DNA from: Lodderomyces elongisporus
Lineage: Eukaryota > Ascomycota > Pichiomycetes > Serinales > Debaryomycetaceae
Reading direction: 5' to 3'
Assembly: GCF_030384665.1 (NCBI RefSeq)
Contig: NC_083679.1
Span: 124,001-188,000 of the forward strand
DNA length: 64,000 nt
Part shown: positions 31,756 through 41,883 of the stretch, one piece after another
Numbering within the stretch: position 1 is the stretch's first letter
How the letters are laid out: each line of letters starts with the position of its first letter
Made by a program: the position numbers and the translations under genes
The notes under the pieces: generated by a model
What the model was told of the DNA's origin: nothing
Databases searched by the model: none
Seen by the model: the letters and a program-made list of their open reading frames with translations, nothing else

Positions 31756-33263
31756 CTCTTTACTCACTCACTTACTGTAACATATTAGCAGAGTGTTATG
31801 TTTCCATATATATAGATATTGTTGTATACTTCTCTGATTTCTGGTTTCTCATTTCAAGTGTGACACGTCCTTAGAGAAAAGTTGAACAAATCTGTTTAGC
31901 ATCCCTTTCACATATCCTATTATATTTTAACACTTTATGCATACAATGCGCTTATTGTAAGTATCTTATAATCTATGAGAATTCTGCAAAATAGAATTTT
32001 TTATTTATTTTTTTTAACTCAAGTGACCAAGTATACTCTGTTTATAGGATACCATCTGCCATATATATATATATATATATGTATATATGGTTTTTGGAAT
32101 TGAAACACTTTCTACTCAAAAAACCCCCAACAGAAGAAAAACAAATAACCCAAACCCCATTCATCTTACATTCCTTTAACATTCCTTTTATCTTACTTTG
32201 CACTCACAATACCTAATTTCCAAACTCAATTCTCTCTTCCCCACCCTCTTCCCCCTTCCCAATTTACATTATAAGTACAATGTTATATATATATATATAT
32301 ATGTACATTCAATGTGGCAAAAGAAAAAAAAATACAATAAATGCCCTTACACTTTAAACTGAATAGCTTCGATCACCACCTATCTCCTCTCCTCCCGCCA
32401 AAGTAAAAAACAAAAGAAAAGGAACGAGAAGTGGTCCCACTATTCCAACCTACGTCTTATCCTCTTCTTCTTCTTTTCTTTTGTTTTTGACTTAGATGGA
32501 TGATGGTTAAATGTTAAAGTTTTGATCGACAATAAACTTTTTTGCAAAGTGTAAATCCTCAACAAACAATCAGACACAGACGCGTTGTAAAGTTTTAGAT
32601 ACTGGCACACATACATACATACATACATACATACACATTGTAAAGAACCACAATGTTTAGTAACAAGTTAAAGATGTGTACAGATACGCAGATCCAACAG
32701 AAGACAAAAAAAAAAGGGGGCGGCGGCGGAGAGAAGGGTTATATATATATATATATATACAGAATAAAGAAAACGTACGATATTTCATCTCTTTAAACTC
32801 TTCATCGTTATCTCTATCTCTGTCTCCTCTTTTTTTTTGAAGTAAAAATTAAAATTAAAAATAAAAATAAAAATAACATTAGAATGCCATCCCATTACAT
32901 GTGTCAAACGTTTATCTCAATATTTCGAATATTGTTCTCTTTTTTATTTTGAAAAAAAAAAAATTTATTCAAAAGTTTCCACCCCCCCCCCTTATTATTA
33001 AGATCTCAATATTTGGTTGCAAAAATAGACAAAAAATAGACAAAAAAGTATCAAAAAAATACAAAAGTTTATTAACCACCACCAACCTGCTCACCACCCC
33101 CGACAACAACACTGGTGAAAAAAGTATGAGAAACTAGTACAAAAAATTAGGAATAAATTAAAAGTAGATTTATTACAAAAACATTGTCTATGCACTATTT
33201 TTTTTTGACCCTAGACTCTATTATTCAACACCTTCCTCCCTTCTTCTATACTACACACCTTAC
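25991..33263. other. 7.3-kb gene-free, repeat-rich region
   Basis: No frame longer than about 90 codons here has family features, and I found no tRNA, snRNA, snoRNA, SRP or RNase P signature. It holds many tandem repeats: TTTTA at 26531-26577, AAAAAT at 27393-27449, (AG)n at 27699-27735, CAT at 28807-28830, GAA at about 30857-30878, GCA at about 30946-30962, (TA)n at 31723-31754, CATA at 32609-32634, and more TA runs at 32064-32080, 32286-32301 and 32741-32758. AGGGG/CCCCT (STRE-like) cores occur at 26477-26481 and elsewhere. Two TTAGGG copies lie at 30360-30380. The most complex sequence is at 29397-29575. It is upstream of the GAC1-like gene, so a long promoter or leader is a reasonable reading. 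Confidence 0.6.
29397..29489. other. Pair of hairpins in the gene-free region
   Basis: Two perfect inverted repeats lie within 93 bases. GTTTGTAA/TTACAAAC (29397-29404 and 29412-29419) has a 7-nt loop, and AGACCAC/GTGGTCT (29462-29468 and 29483-29489) has a 14-nt loop. A TGATGTCA sequence lies between them and a doubled GATAAG follows at 29541-29553. The tract is of ordinary complexity inside a simple-sequence region. It could be part of a structured transcript or a protein-binding module; strand unknown. Confidence 0.35.
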
Positions 33264-35747
33264 TTATTTATTAGCATCTTCTTTCAAGGTAACAATTCTG
33301 TTCAAAATTAACTCATTTTCACCTACACCCTTGGAATCCTTATCAACACAAAAGTACCCTTCTCTCAAAGCTTGGAATCTAATGGTATTGGGTCCTTCCA
33401 GCTCCTTAATATTAAACTGTGAGTTGGGAATCTCCAAATTCATTGGCGACTTGTCAACAATCTCACTAAAGTTCGACTCAATCACCGCATTCAACAAAAC
33501 AGACTCACTTTCTTCAGCAAGATCTGCCAAATAACCATCGGGATGCGCACCTGGATTTTCAGACTTAAACAACTGATTATAAATCCTCACCTCCTTAACA
33601 TGAATACAATCATTTACTGGCACCCACTGAATATACGTCTTTGGCTTCTTTGGCTTACCCTCTTTAATCTCATCGTAATTGACATGCACAATCGTCTTAC
33701 CATCTCTATGCTCCAAAGACTTGAAACTAATATTAAATGGAACCCTCATAAGACCCACAGGCTGACCGGGAGCCAACCTATAAAACTCCTTATCAGCTGG
33801 CGTATCAATAACATCACCACGATCAATATAAATCTTATTTCTAAAAACCATCCTTCTATTACCCAACTTGTTAACATCAACACCAGGCTTATACGGAATC
33901 TCAACCTCCAACTCAAAAGAATCATCCAAATTATCAATATGCACCTCAACAGGATTCAACACCAAAAACAACCTTGGCGTAGATTGATCCAAATAGCTTC
34001 GCACAGCACTCTCAAACCTCGTGGTTTGAATATTTGTCGCATTAGTGGTAACACCCAACGTATTGATAAAGGAAAGAATAGCACCCGGTGGAACACCTCT
34101 CCTCTTAATACCTTCCAATGTATACAACCTAGGATCATCCCATCCACGCACATGCCCCTCATTAACCAACTTGGCAATCTTTCGCTTAGACATAATCGTT
34201 CCAGTAAGATTCAATCTACCATATTCACGTTGCGCTGGCCTATAAACACGCAAGGCATCACACAACCACTCATAACTCTCCCTCGACAAAATAAACTCAG
34301 TGGTACACAACGAGTGAGTAATGTTTTCCATGGAATCAACCAAACAGTGCGTAAAGTCATATGTAGGATAAATCTTCCACTTACTTCCAGTACGATGATG
34401 TGGCTTATTCAATACACGGTATGCAACTAAATCCCACATTTGAGGCGAAGGACTATTCAAATCTTGCTTCATACGCAAAGTAGCTTCACCAACAGCATAT
34501 TTCCCAAGCTTCATATTCTCAAACTCCTTCAAATTGTGCTCAATATCTTGCGAGCGATGCTTACATGCAAACCTCTCACCACCCAACGTTCCATCTTCCT
34601 TTTGACCACGACTAAGCTTAACCTCTTCAGCAGTACAGTGGCAAATATACGCCTTGTCCAGTTTAATAAGTTGAATAGCAAATTCATACAACTCATCAAA
34701 ATAATCAGACGAATACGTGACTTTCCAAGGCTTGAATCCAAGCCACGAAACCATCTCCTTAATAGAATTAAAGTATACTTCTTCTTCAGCCTCAGGGTTG
34801 GTATCATCAAATCTCAAATAACACTTACCATTATTAAATTGCGCATAACCAAAATTAACCATAATAGCTTTCGAATGTCCAATGTGCAAGAACCCATTAG
34901 GTTCAGGAGGGAATCTGGTATAAACTTGACCCTTGATAAACTCATTATGCTCCTTGAGCAACTCAGGATACATTTGTGGCTCTTCACCCGGCTTATGCAA
35001 ATCGCCAAGAAAACCTTCAGAAAACATTGATCTCTCCTCCTTCTCGTCATCCTTCTCCTCCTTGCCAGTGTTGTTTGCGCTTGCTCCACTTTTCTTTTTT
35101 CCAGCATTTTCTTTACCAATACCGTTCTCGGTTTCAATCTCAGAAGACTTGGACTTTTTCTTTTCTTTCTTCTTTGCATCTCTCTCATCCTTTGGTCCAA
35201 TTCTTTCCAAGAAAAGCGAGTCAAGAATAGGCTTGAATAAGTTGGGTGGTGCCCATTTCAACACAGGTTGTGCCTTGACATCAGACATCACCTTGGGCAA
35301 AATGGAATACCTCTTTGACTCAACCTCTTCTTTGATAGTATCAAGGTACTTGGAGATTAAGTCTTTGGCTTCTTCTTCAGAGACATTGATTCCTACACCA
35401 GTAGCTTCGTCAAAGTCCTCTTGCTCAGGTGCAGATTGTCCTTCCCTTGCATTCAAAAACTTTACACCTTCTGAGAGTTGAACAGTAGTCCTGATATCGC
35501 CCTTATTGATCGCCTTGATCAAAAGTTCTACATGTGGTACTTCTTTGCCTTGCTTGTTTTCGGCCACTGCCAATTGATGCAACAATGCCAATTTCTTCTC
35601 ATCGTCATAACTGGTGGCATCGGATTTGGAAAGAATGGTTTGCAATAAAGAGGCCACTTTCTTGTTCTTGGCAATTTCCTTGGCCTTTTTATCCTCAAAA
35701 CCAACTTTGCTGAAAAGTTCGCTCAAGTCGTCTTGTGGAGATGACAT
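33264..35747 (-). CDS. GLN4: Cytosolic glutaminyl-tRNA synthetase
   Basis: Class I synthetase that charges tRNA-Gln. The 827-residue protein has the fungal N-terminal helical domain (about 1-180), then a Lys/Glu/Ser-rich linker with long KK and EE runs (about 190-235) and the catalytic domain. In it FPPEPNGFLHIGHSKA carries the HIGH motif (about residue 287), and the KMSKS-type loop reads IMSKRK (about 517). RFDDTNPEAE follows HIGH, as in the GlnRS/GluRS group. The C-terminal anticodon-binding barrels are complete. It starts at the first ATG. The N domain and RTGSKWKIYPTYDF segment separate it from GUS1 elsewhere in this window. Confidence 0.95.
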   Translation of the reverse strand: MSSPQDDLSELFSKVGFEDKKAKEIAKNKKVASLLQTILSKSDATSYDDEKKLALLHQLAVAENKQGKEVPHVELLIKAINKGDIRTTVQLSEGVKFLNAREGQSAPEQEDFDEATGVGINVSEEEAKDLISKYLDTIKEEVESKRYSILPKVMSDVKAQPVLKWAPPNLFKPILDSLFLERIGPKDERDAKKKEKKKSKSSEIETENGIGKENAGKKKSGASANNTGKEEKDDEKEERSMFSEGFLGDLHKPGEEPQMYPELLKEHNEFIKGQVYTRFPPEPNGFLHIGHSKAIMVNFGYAQFNNGKCYLRFDDTNPEAEEEVYFNSIKEMVSWLGFKPWKVTYSSDYFDELYEFAIQLIKLDKAYICHCTAEEVKLSRGQKEDGTLGGERFACKHRSQDIEHNLKEFENMKLGKYAVGEATLRMKQDLNSPSPQMWDLVAYRVLNKPHHRTGSKWKIYPTYDFTHCLVDSMENITHSLCTTEFILSRESYEWLCDALRVYRPAQREYGRLNLTGTIMSKRKIAKLVNEGHVRGWDDPRLYTLEGIKRRGVPPGAILSFINTLGVTTNATNIQTTRFESAVRSYLDQSTPRLFLVLNPVEVHIDNLDDSFELEVEIPYKPGVDVNKLGNRRMVFRNKIYIDRGDVIDTPADKEFYRLAPGQPVGLMRVPFNISFKSLEHRDGKTIVHVNYDEIKEGKPKKPKTYIQWVPVNDCIHVKEVRIYNQLFKSENPGAHPDGYLADLAEESESVLLNAVIESNFSEIVDKSPMNLEIPNSQFNIKELEGPNTIRFQALREGYFCVDKDSKGVGENELILNRIVTLKEDANK

Positions 35748-36085
35748 GTTTATTTGTGGAAATATAAGTGTTTGCTGGGAGTTATTTTGAAGCAGGTCAA
35801 TTGAAGTGAGTCAAATTTTTTTTTTTCCTCTTTTCCTTTTCTTTTGTTTTGTTTCTGTTCTTGATTTTTTCTCTCTCCCTCCCTCTCTCTCTTAATCGAA
35901 ATGTATATATATATATAGAAAGAGAGCGGGAGAATAAGTAAATGTGTCTTGTTGGAGAGGAAAGGAGAGGCACGCGAATTTAAGATAAAATGTCGCACAA
36001 TATATGTCGCAAATCACTAACATGACATTACTCTCCATTATTCTACATTACTCTGTAGTATTCTACATATATATTTTGACAAGCC

Positions 36086-36907
36086 CTAGGATCTTTCTAA
36101 CCAGCTTCGTGATTCCCACCAATTGTCATCATTAATTATATCAACATGGTACTCCTTTATCTCAGCTTTTTTTCTCATCTTTTCTTGTCTCTGCTTTTGT
36201 CTCGCACTTAGTTGTTTGATCTCATCATCATCATTACATTCCTTGCTATTCACAATCTCCCTAACAAATATTGTTCCTTTTCTGAAAATTTCGGGCTCAT
36301 TATTATAGTTTATACCGCATTCCTTGAACAAAATCTCATTCTTGTCTGAAGAAACCGTTCCCATAAGCTTATTTTCAGCTTCTTGTCCCGTGAGCCCGAG
36401 TTTCTCAACCAAGTTCCAAAACGTTGTATTGTACAAATTGTTGATATGACAATCAACCTGTCGCCAACTGAAATAGTCCCTTACAGTTCTAAAGTTTGGG
36501 TAGGTCACTGCTCTAGCGTCAAATGTTGGAATCATCTCTAATTGAATCAGTTTTTCTGGATATCGCTGGTTCCAAAAGTGCATATAATACGTGCTCATTA
36601 AGCTTGCAAATAAGGTGCACAACTTCATCTCTCTACGTTCGTAAAGCTCACATGATCGACGTAATAGAAAACTATACTCATCTGAATCGCCATACGCAAG
36701 AAGCACATCGCTGTATCGGTGCATTATCTGCATTGCAGCAGCATTCATCACTTGCAATGCGCCCAAATCATTAGGCTTTGCAAAGTCATAGTATTTCGAA
36801 AACTTGTGAAAGCCTTTCCCATCAACACGGATAACTATATACGTTTCGGGAAGCAAGTAGTTCTCCCGTTCAAATGCTTTGACATATTCATATTTTGAAT
36901 TGGCCAT
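36086..36907 (-). CDS. THG1: tRNA-His guanylyltransferase Thg1
   Basis: Adds the essential G-1 to the 5' end of tRNA-His in a 3'-to-5' reaction. In the 273-residue protein, MANSKYEYVKAFE leads into VIRVDGKGFHKFSKYYDFAKPND, which holds the first metal-binding Asp and the HxxF block. ALLAYGDSDEYSFLLRR-type sequence (YGDSDEYSF) holds the second acidic pair. A Lys-rich C-terminal stretch (RQKQRQEKMRKKAE) makes it longer than S. cerevisiae Thg1 (237). I start at the ATG at 36907, where the family alignment begins; upstream the frame is open only from a TTG. The promoter is shared with RPA135 across 438 bp. Confidence 0.93.
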   Translation of the reverse strand: MANSKYEYVKAFERENYLLPETYIVIRVDGKGFHKFSKYYDFAKPNDLGALQVMNAAAMQIMHRYSDVLLAYGDSDEYSFLLRRSCELYERREMKLCTLFASLMSTYYMHFWNQRYPEKLIQLEMIPTFDARAVTYPNFRTVRDYFSWRQVDCHINNLYNTTFWNLVEKLGLTGQEAENKLMGTVSSDKNEILFKECGINYNNEPEIFRKGTIFVREIVNSKECNDDDEIKQLSARQKQRQEKMRKKAEIKEYHVDIINDDNWWESRSWLERS

Positions 36908-37182
36908 TCTAGTTTTAGCTTGGAAAAGGAAAAGGGGTTTGGTATAATCTTCTGTTTTACGTTGAAATACAAAGATTGAAAGTTTTTTGGCATCCAATTT
37001 GAATCTTCTATGTTTTTTATTTTTATTTTTATTCTATTTTTTTTTTTTTTTTACTCTATTTTTATTTTAATTTTTATAAATTTTTTTTAATTCCCCTTCT
37101 CTCCATCAGTCTCATTAACCCACTCACTTTGTATACAATTTTTTTTTCTTCTATGTGCGCATTGGTTCATCATCAATCGAAT

Positions 37183-37200
37183 CTCATCTCCAAATTTTCA
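37183..37200. promoter_or_regulatory. PAC-like and RRPE-like pair upstream of RPA135
   Basis: CTCATC (37183-37188, PAC core) is followed three bases later by AAATTTTCA (37192-37200, RRPE-like). The pair lies about 145 bp before the RPA135 ATG and is the classic arrangement of ribosome-biogenesis promoters in yeasts, bound by Dot6/Tod6 and Stb3. It may also serve the divergent THG1. Confidence 0.55.
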
Positions 37201-37345
37201 GTTCCCATTCTCAAACATATCCTACACATTCATACAATTACATTATTCTCTTTCACAATACTAAATAGCATCTAATTTCATAAGTCTCTACCCCCCCACC
37301 CCTACCACTTTTTTTTCCATCATATTCTTCTTCTTCTTTCCAACA

Positions 37346-40300
37346 ATGCCACATGCAGACTTTAGAACTTTAGAAAGAGAAGAGCGGTTTCAAAACCCGC
37401 CAAAGGACAAGTCTGCTTTTCCTTTATTGCAGAATGCCGTGGCACCACATATTGGCTCGTTCAACGCCTTGACTGATGGACCAGATGGAGGGTTGTTGAA
37501 CATTGCTGTTAAGGATATTGGTGCCAAGACTATTTTTGACTCAACAGACGAGGAGAGATTGGGCAATAAATTGAAGATCTGGGTTGAGTCAGTCTCTTTG
37601 GCCAAGCCTAGTGTTGCTAGTACCGATAGATTATCCGTAAACAGAAAAACTTTCCCCTCAGAATGCAGAGAAAGAATGACCACTTATAGAGCAAAGCTTG
37701 TTTTGAATGTTGCGTGGACCATTAATGACGGCGAACAGCATAATATGATTAGAGAAGCTGGCCAGATCCCCATTATGGTCAAAACCAATAGATGTCACTT
37801 GGAGAAATTGTCGCCTGAACAGTTGGTGCAAGCAAAGGAAGAGAGTGACGAGCTTGGTGGATACTTCATTGTTAATGGTATTGAAAAATTAATTCGTATG
37901 TTGATTGTGCAAAGGCGAAATCACCCAATGGCGCTTATTCGTCCTTCCTTTGGTAATAGAGGTGCATCGTACTCCAAGTTTGGTATTCAAATACGTTGTG
38001 TTCGTCCAGATCAAACATCACAAACCAATGTGTTGCACTACTTGAATGATGGTAATGTTACCTTTAGATTCTCTTGGAGGAAAAACGAATACTTGGTGCC
38101 AGTAATGATGATTTTGAAAGCACTTGTTGAAACCAACGATCGTGAAATTTTCGATGGTATTGTTGGACACGACACTCAAAACTCGTTTTTAACTGATCGT
38201 CTTGAACTTTTGTTGAGAACTTATAAATCTTACAATTTGAACTCACAGCAAGAAACTTTGGCATACTTGGGTGACAAGTTTAGAGTTGTTCTTGGTGCAA
38301 CTCCCGACGTTTCTGACATTGAAGTTGGAAAAGAATTGTTGAACAGAATTGTGCTTGTGCATTTGGACAAGAATGAAGACAAGTTTAGAATGTTGTTGTT
38401 TATGATTAGAAAATTGTACTCGCTAGTTGCTGGAGATTGTGCACCAGATAACCCTGATGCAACACAACATCAAGAAGTGCTTTTGGGTGGTTTCTTGTAT
38501 GGTATGATTATCAAAGAGAAAATCGATGAGTATTTGCAAAACTTCAAATTACAGGTTCAATCTGACCTAAACAGAGGTGTCGGTGTCAACTTTGAAAACC
38601 AGAAATACATGACACGAGTATTTTCAAGAATCAATGAAAATATTGGTCAAAAATTACAATATTTCCTTTCCACAGGTAATTTGGTGTCGCAATCTGGTCT
38701 TGATTTACAACAAGTATCGGGTTACACTGTTGTCGCCGAAAAAATTAATTTCCACCGTTTTATTTCGCATTTTAGAATGGTCCACAGAGGTGCATTCTTT
38801 GCCGAGTTGAAAACCACTACTGTTCGTAAATTGCTTCCAGAATCATGGGGTTTCTTGTGTCCTGTGCATACACCGGATGGTTCTCCATGTGGTTTGCTTA
38901 ATCACTTGTCACACAAATGTGTTATTGCCACTACTGCATCGGACGTTTCTCAAGTTCCAAAAGCATTAACCCAATTGGGTGTTTTGCCAGCTAATGCTTA
39001 TGCTGCTGGTCCAGATTTATGTGTTGTTCAACTAGATGGTAAAATTGTAGGATGGACTACTCACGAACAAGGTAAAATCATTGCAGATACTTTGCGTTTT
39101 TGGAAGGTTGAAGGAAGCCACGGTTTGCCTTTGGATTTAGAAATTGGTTACGTTCCACCTTCAGTTAATGGTCAGTACCCAGGTCTTTACATCTTTGGTG
39201 GTCATTCTAGAATGATGAGACCAGTGAAGTATTTGCCATTGGGTAAAGAGGATATTGTTGGTCCATTTGAACAAGTTTACATGAACGTTGCAGTTACCCC
39301 CGAAGAAATTGAGAATAACGTTCACTCGCATGTGGAGTTTTCACCAACCAATATCTTATCGATCTTGGCCAATCTTACCCCATTTTCGGATTTCAATCAA
39401 TCCCCAAGAAATATGTATCAATGTCAAATGGGTAAGCAAACTATGGGTACTCCAGGTACAGCATTGGTGCATAGATCTGACAATAAGCTTTATAGATTGC
39501 AAACCGGTCAAACACCAATTGTCAAGGCCAATTTGTACGACGAGTATGGAATGGACAATTTCCCCAATGGTATGAATGCAATTGTTGCTGTTATTTCCTA
39601 TACCGGTTATGATATGGATGATGCAATGATTATCAACAAGTCATCTGATGAACGTGGGTTTGGTTATGGTACCGTGTACAAGGTTGAAAAAGTTGATTTA
39701 GGACAATCAAGAAGAAAAGGTGATCCAATCTCACAACATTTTGGATTTGGAGATGACGAGTGGCCTGAGACATGGAAGGAGAAACTTGATGACGATGGAT
39801 TGCCACTCATTGGTGTTAAGGTGGAAGAAGGAGATCCAATTGTTGCATACTTTGACGACACCTTGGGTAAAACCAAGGTCAAGACATACCACTCTTCAGA
39901 GCCTGCATATATCGAAGAAGTCAAATTACTTGGAGATGATGCTGGTGACAAAGAAGCACAACAAATTACAATCAAGTACAGAATCACAAGACAGCCTCAA
40001 ATTGGTGACAAGTTTTCCTCGAGGCACGGTCAAAAGGGTGTTTTATCGAGAAAGTGGCCACAGATAGATATGCCATTCACCGAAAGTGGAATGCAGCCAG
40101 ATGTCATTATCAACCCACATGCTTTCCCCTCTCGTATGACAATCGGTATGTTTGTTGAATCGCTTGCTGGTAAGGCAGGTGCATTACATGGTATCGCACA
40201 AGATTCCACGCCTTGGAAGTTTAGTGAATCTGACACGCCGGCAGACTATTTTGGTGATCAATTGTTGAAAGCCGGGTACAATTTCCACGGTAACGAACCT

Positions 40301-40843
40301 ATGTACTCCGGTGCGACTGGTGAAGAGTTGAGGTGTGATATCTACATTGGATGTGTTTACTATCAAAGATTGAGACATATGGTCAATGACAAGTTCCAAG
40401 TTAGATCAACTGGTCCTGTGAACTCATTGACCATGCAACCTGTGAAAGGTAGAAAGAGATCTGGTGGTATCCGTGTCGGTGAGATGGAGAGAGATGCATT
40501 GATTGGTCACGGTACAGCATTTTTGCTTCAAGACCGTTTATTGAACTGTTCAGATTATGCACAAACATCGGTTTGTCGAACATGTGGATCTATCTTGACC
40601 ACACAGACATCGGTGCCTCGTATTGGTGCTATGGCTTCCATAAGGTGCAGAAGATGTTCGGTAAGATTAGACAAATACAAAGGTTTTGCTAAGGACTCTG
40701 AGATCTGGGAAGATGGTCATAATGTGAAATGGGTCGGTGGTGACAACACTACAACCGTTGCCATACCATTTGTTTTGAAGTATTTGGACAGTGAACTATC
40801 TGCGATGGGTATCAAGATGCGTTACAACGTTGAGCCAAAGTAA
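37346..40843 (+). CDS. RPA135: RNA polymerase I second-largest subunit (A135)
   Basis: Second-largest subunit of the nucleolar enzyme that transcribes 35S pre-rRNA. The 1165 residues align end to end with S. cerevisiae A135. The ADFRTLERE.RF.NPPKDKSAFPLLQ start separates it from the Pol II and Pol III homologues. Within are GGYFIVNGIEKLIRMLIVQRRNHPMA, CPVHTPDGSPCGLLNH, the active-site region YTGYDMDDAMIINKS and GDKFSSRHGQKG. The C-terminal zinc ribbon has CRTCGS and CRRCS. The N terminus is slightly shorter than in S. cerevisiae. No in-frame CTG codon was found, consistent with CTG being avoided in a conserved, highly expressed CTG-clade gene. Confidence 0.97.
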   Translation: MPHADFRTLEREERFQNPPKDKSAFPLLQNAVAPHIGSFNALTDGPDGGLLNIAVKDIGAKTIFDSTDEERLGNKLKIWVESVSLAKPSVASTDRLSVNRKTFPSECRERMTTYRAKLVLNVAWTINDGEQHNMIREAGQIPIMVKTNRCHLEKLSPEQLVQAKEESDELGGYFIVNGIEKLIRMLIVQRRNHPMALIRPSFGNRGASYSKFGIQIRCVRPDQTSQTNVLHYLNDGNVTFRFSWRKNEYLVPVMMILKALVETNDREIFDGIVGHDTQNSFLTDRLELLLRTYKSYNLNSQQETLAYLGDKFRVVLGATPDVSDIEVGKELLNRIVLVHLDKNEDKFRMLLFMIRKLYSLVAGDCAPDNPDATQHQEVLLGGFLYGMIIKEKIDEYLQNFKLQVQSDLNRGVGVNFENQKYMTRVFSRINENIGQKLQYFLSTGNLVSQSGLDLQQVSGYTVVAEKINFHRFISHFRMVHRGAFFAELKTTTVRKLLPESWGFLCPVHTPDGSPCGLLNHLSHKCVIATTASDVSQVPKALTQLGVLPANAYAAGPDLCVVQLDGKIVGWTTHEQGKIIADTLRFWKVEGSHGLPLDLEIGYVPPSVNGQYPGLYIFGGHSRMMRPVKYLPLGKEDIVGPFEQVYMNVAVTPEEIENNVHSHVEFSPTNILSILANLTPFSDFNQSPRNMYQCQMGKQTMGTPGTALVHRSDNKLYRLQTGQTPIVKANLYDEYGMDNFPNGMNAIVAVISYTGYDMDDAMIINKSSDERGFGYGTVYKVEKVDLGQSRRKGDPISQHFGFGDDEWPETWKEKLDDDGLPLIGVKVEEGDPIVAYFDDTLGKTKVKTYHSSEPAYIEEVKLLGDDAGDKEAQQITIKYRITRQPQIGDKFSSRHGQKGVLSRKWPQIDMPFTESGMQPDVIINPHAFPSRMTIGMFVESLAGKAGALHGIAQDSTPWKFSESDTPADYFGDQLLKAGYNFHGNEPMYSGATGEELRCDIYIGCVYYQRLRHMVNDKFQVRSTGPVNSLTMQPVKGRKRSGGIRVGEMERDALIGHGTAFLLQDRLLNCSDYAQTSVCRTCGSILTTQTSVPRIGAMASIRCRRCSVRLDKYKGFAKDSEIWEDGHNVKWVGGDNTTTVAIPFVLKYLDSELSAMGIKMRYNVEPK

Positions 40844-40852
40844 ACTAGTGAT

Positions 40853-40853
<1 letters not shown>

Positions 40854-40887
<34 letters not shown>
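40854..40887. repeat. (AG)n microsatellite after RPA135
   Basis: Seventeen AG units begin 11 bases past the RPA135 stop. A second, similar (AG)n run is at 27699-27735. Confidence 0.9.
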
Positions 40888-40888
<1 letters not shown>

Positions 40889-41151
40889 AAAAAAATAAAA
40901 ATAACAAACAATAAATCATACAAAATAATCGATTTTGAATATGTATATTATAGACGTTTGAAATTATATTCAATCCTTTGTTTTTATTCTTATCTGTTAA
41001 CCTTTAACTTACTTTTTCTATTTCTCTTTACTTGATCTCTTTTTATTTCCTCTCCAGCCAACCCCCATCCTTTCTCTTTCTTTTGTAAAAGATTATGGTT
41101 AGTACATTCTACGTCACCTTGTTTTTCTTTTCCTTCCTATTCTCGATACAC

Positions 41152-41883
41152 TCAAGTTTCTCGCGATACAATTATTACATTTGTTGAGTTGGAATTCTCC
41201 AAAATGTACTTTGCATTCTGCAAGTCGCTTCCATCGGCTCTTTCGATAGCCTCTTGTTCGTTCTTGGCAATTCCAGCTTCTAAGTGTCGCTTTATAATCC
41301 TTGCCCTTACCAATTGCTCGGGTGTTGTAATGAACCATGTATCATCGGCCAACTCGCCTATTCTGTTCCAAATATCATCTTTCAACGAGACATAGTTTCC
41401 CTCAATGATCACTATGGACACATCTGTGCCTATAGTTATATCATCCTGTACGGGATCCTTAACTTTATGGTCAAACGAAGGTGCTTTGAGCTCAACAGTT
41501 TTATCATGTAATCTTTCAACGAGTTTGACAAATGCAGCAGCATTGAACGTGAAAGGCGCGCCTCTTCTTCTAATGGCTTCGGCAGAATTGGGCATTGCCT
41601 CAAGTTCTGATCGATACAAATGGAAGCCATCTTGCGAAAGTATCAAAGTCTTGGCAACCTCTTTGCTTAATATGTTCGTCATCGCTGTTGCAAACGTTGT
41701 CTTGCCTGCGCCGGGCACACCTGCCAATGAAATGAGATACCGTTTATTAGAGTCATTTGGAGTAAAATTCTGCCGCACTCTATTCACCAATTGGTTGAGT
41801 TGTAATAATTCATTCGGTTGGCTTAGGGTGTCCGACTGGTCATAGTAAATTTGTAATTGTTTTGGTTGGTCAGCTTGTGCCAT
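41152..41883 (-). CDS. P-loop kinase of the PRK/URK/PanK group (Yfh7-like)
   Basis: Small-molecule kinase related to phosphoribulokinase/uridine kinase/pantothenate kinase; S. cerevisiae Yfh7 is the nearest named protein I can place. In the 243 residues, Walker A GVPGAGKTT lies at about 55-63, then SQDGFHLYRSEL with the substrate Asp/His, RRRGAPFTFNAAAF, PSFDHKVKDPV, the Walker B-like VIIEGNYV, and RARIIKRHLEAGIA of the lid. It lacks the long insertion that makes S. cerevisiae Yfh7 353 residues. I start at the ATG at 41883; the upstream frame is open only from a TTG through an Ile-rich stretch. Substrate unknown. It converges on RPA135 across about 310 bp. Confidence 0.75.
   Translation of the reverse strand: MAQADQPKQLQIYYDQSDTLSQPNELLQLNQLVNRVRQNFTPNDSNKRYLISLAGVPGAGKTTFATAMTNILSKEVAKTLILSQDGFHLYRSELEAMPNSAEAIRRRGAPFTFNAAAFVKLVERLHDKTVELKAPSFDHKVKDPVQDDITIGTDVSIVIIEGNYVSLKDDIWNRIGELADDTWFITTPEQLVRARIIKRHLEAGIAKNEQEAIERADGSDLQNAKYILENSNSTNVIIVSRET

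Noticed and set aside
25991..33263. Telomerase RNA (TER1) hidden in the gene-free region
   Set aside because: I looked for a long stretch complementary to a Candida-type telomere repeat (ACATCC/GGATGT contexts at 29477 and 31124) but none extends beyond about 7 bases. Not supported.
33543..34430. 295-codon + strand frame antisense to GLN4
   Set aside because: It is the shadow of the highly conserved GLN4 coding strand. Ile/Asn/Leu-rich composition with no family features.
36908..36997. 30-codon upstream extension of THG1
   Set aside because: It opens at TTG, contains several acidic residues (so not a good presequence), and the Thg1 alignment begins at MANSKYEYVKAFE.
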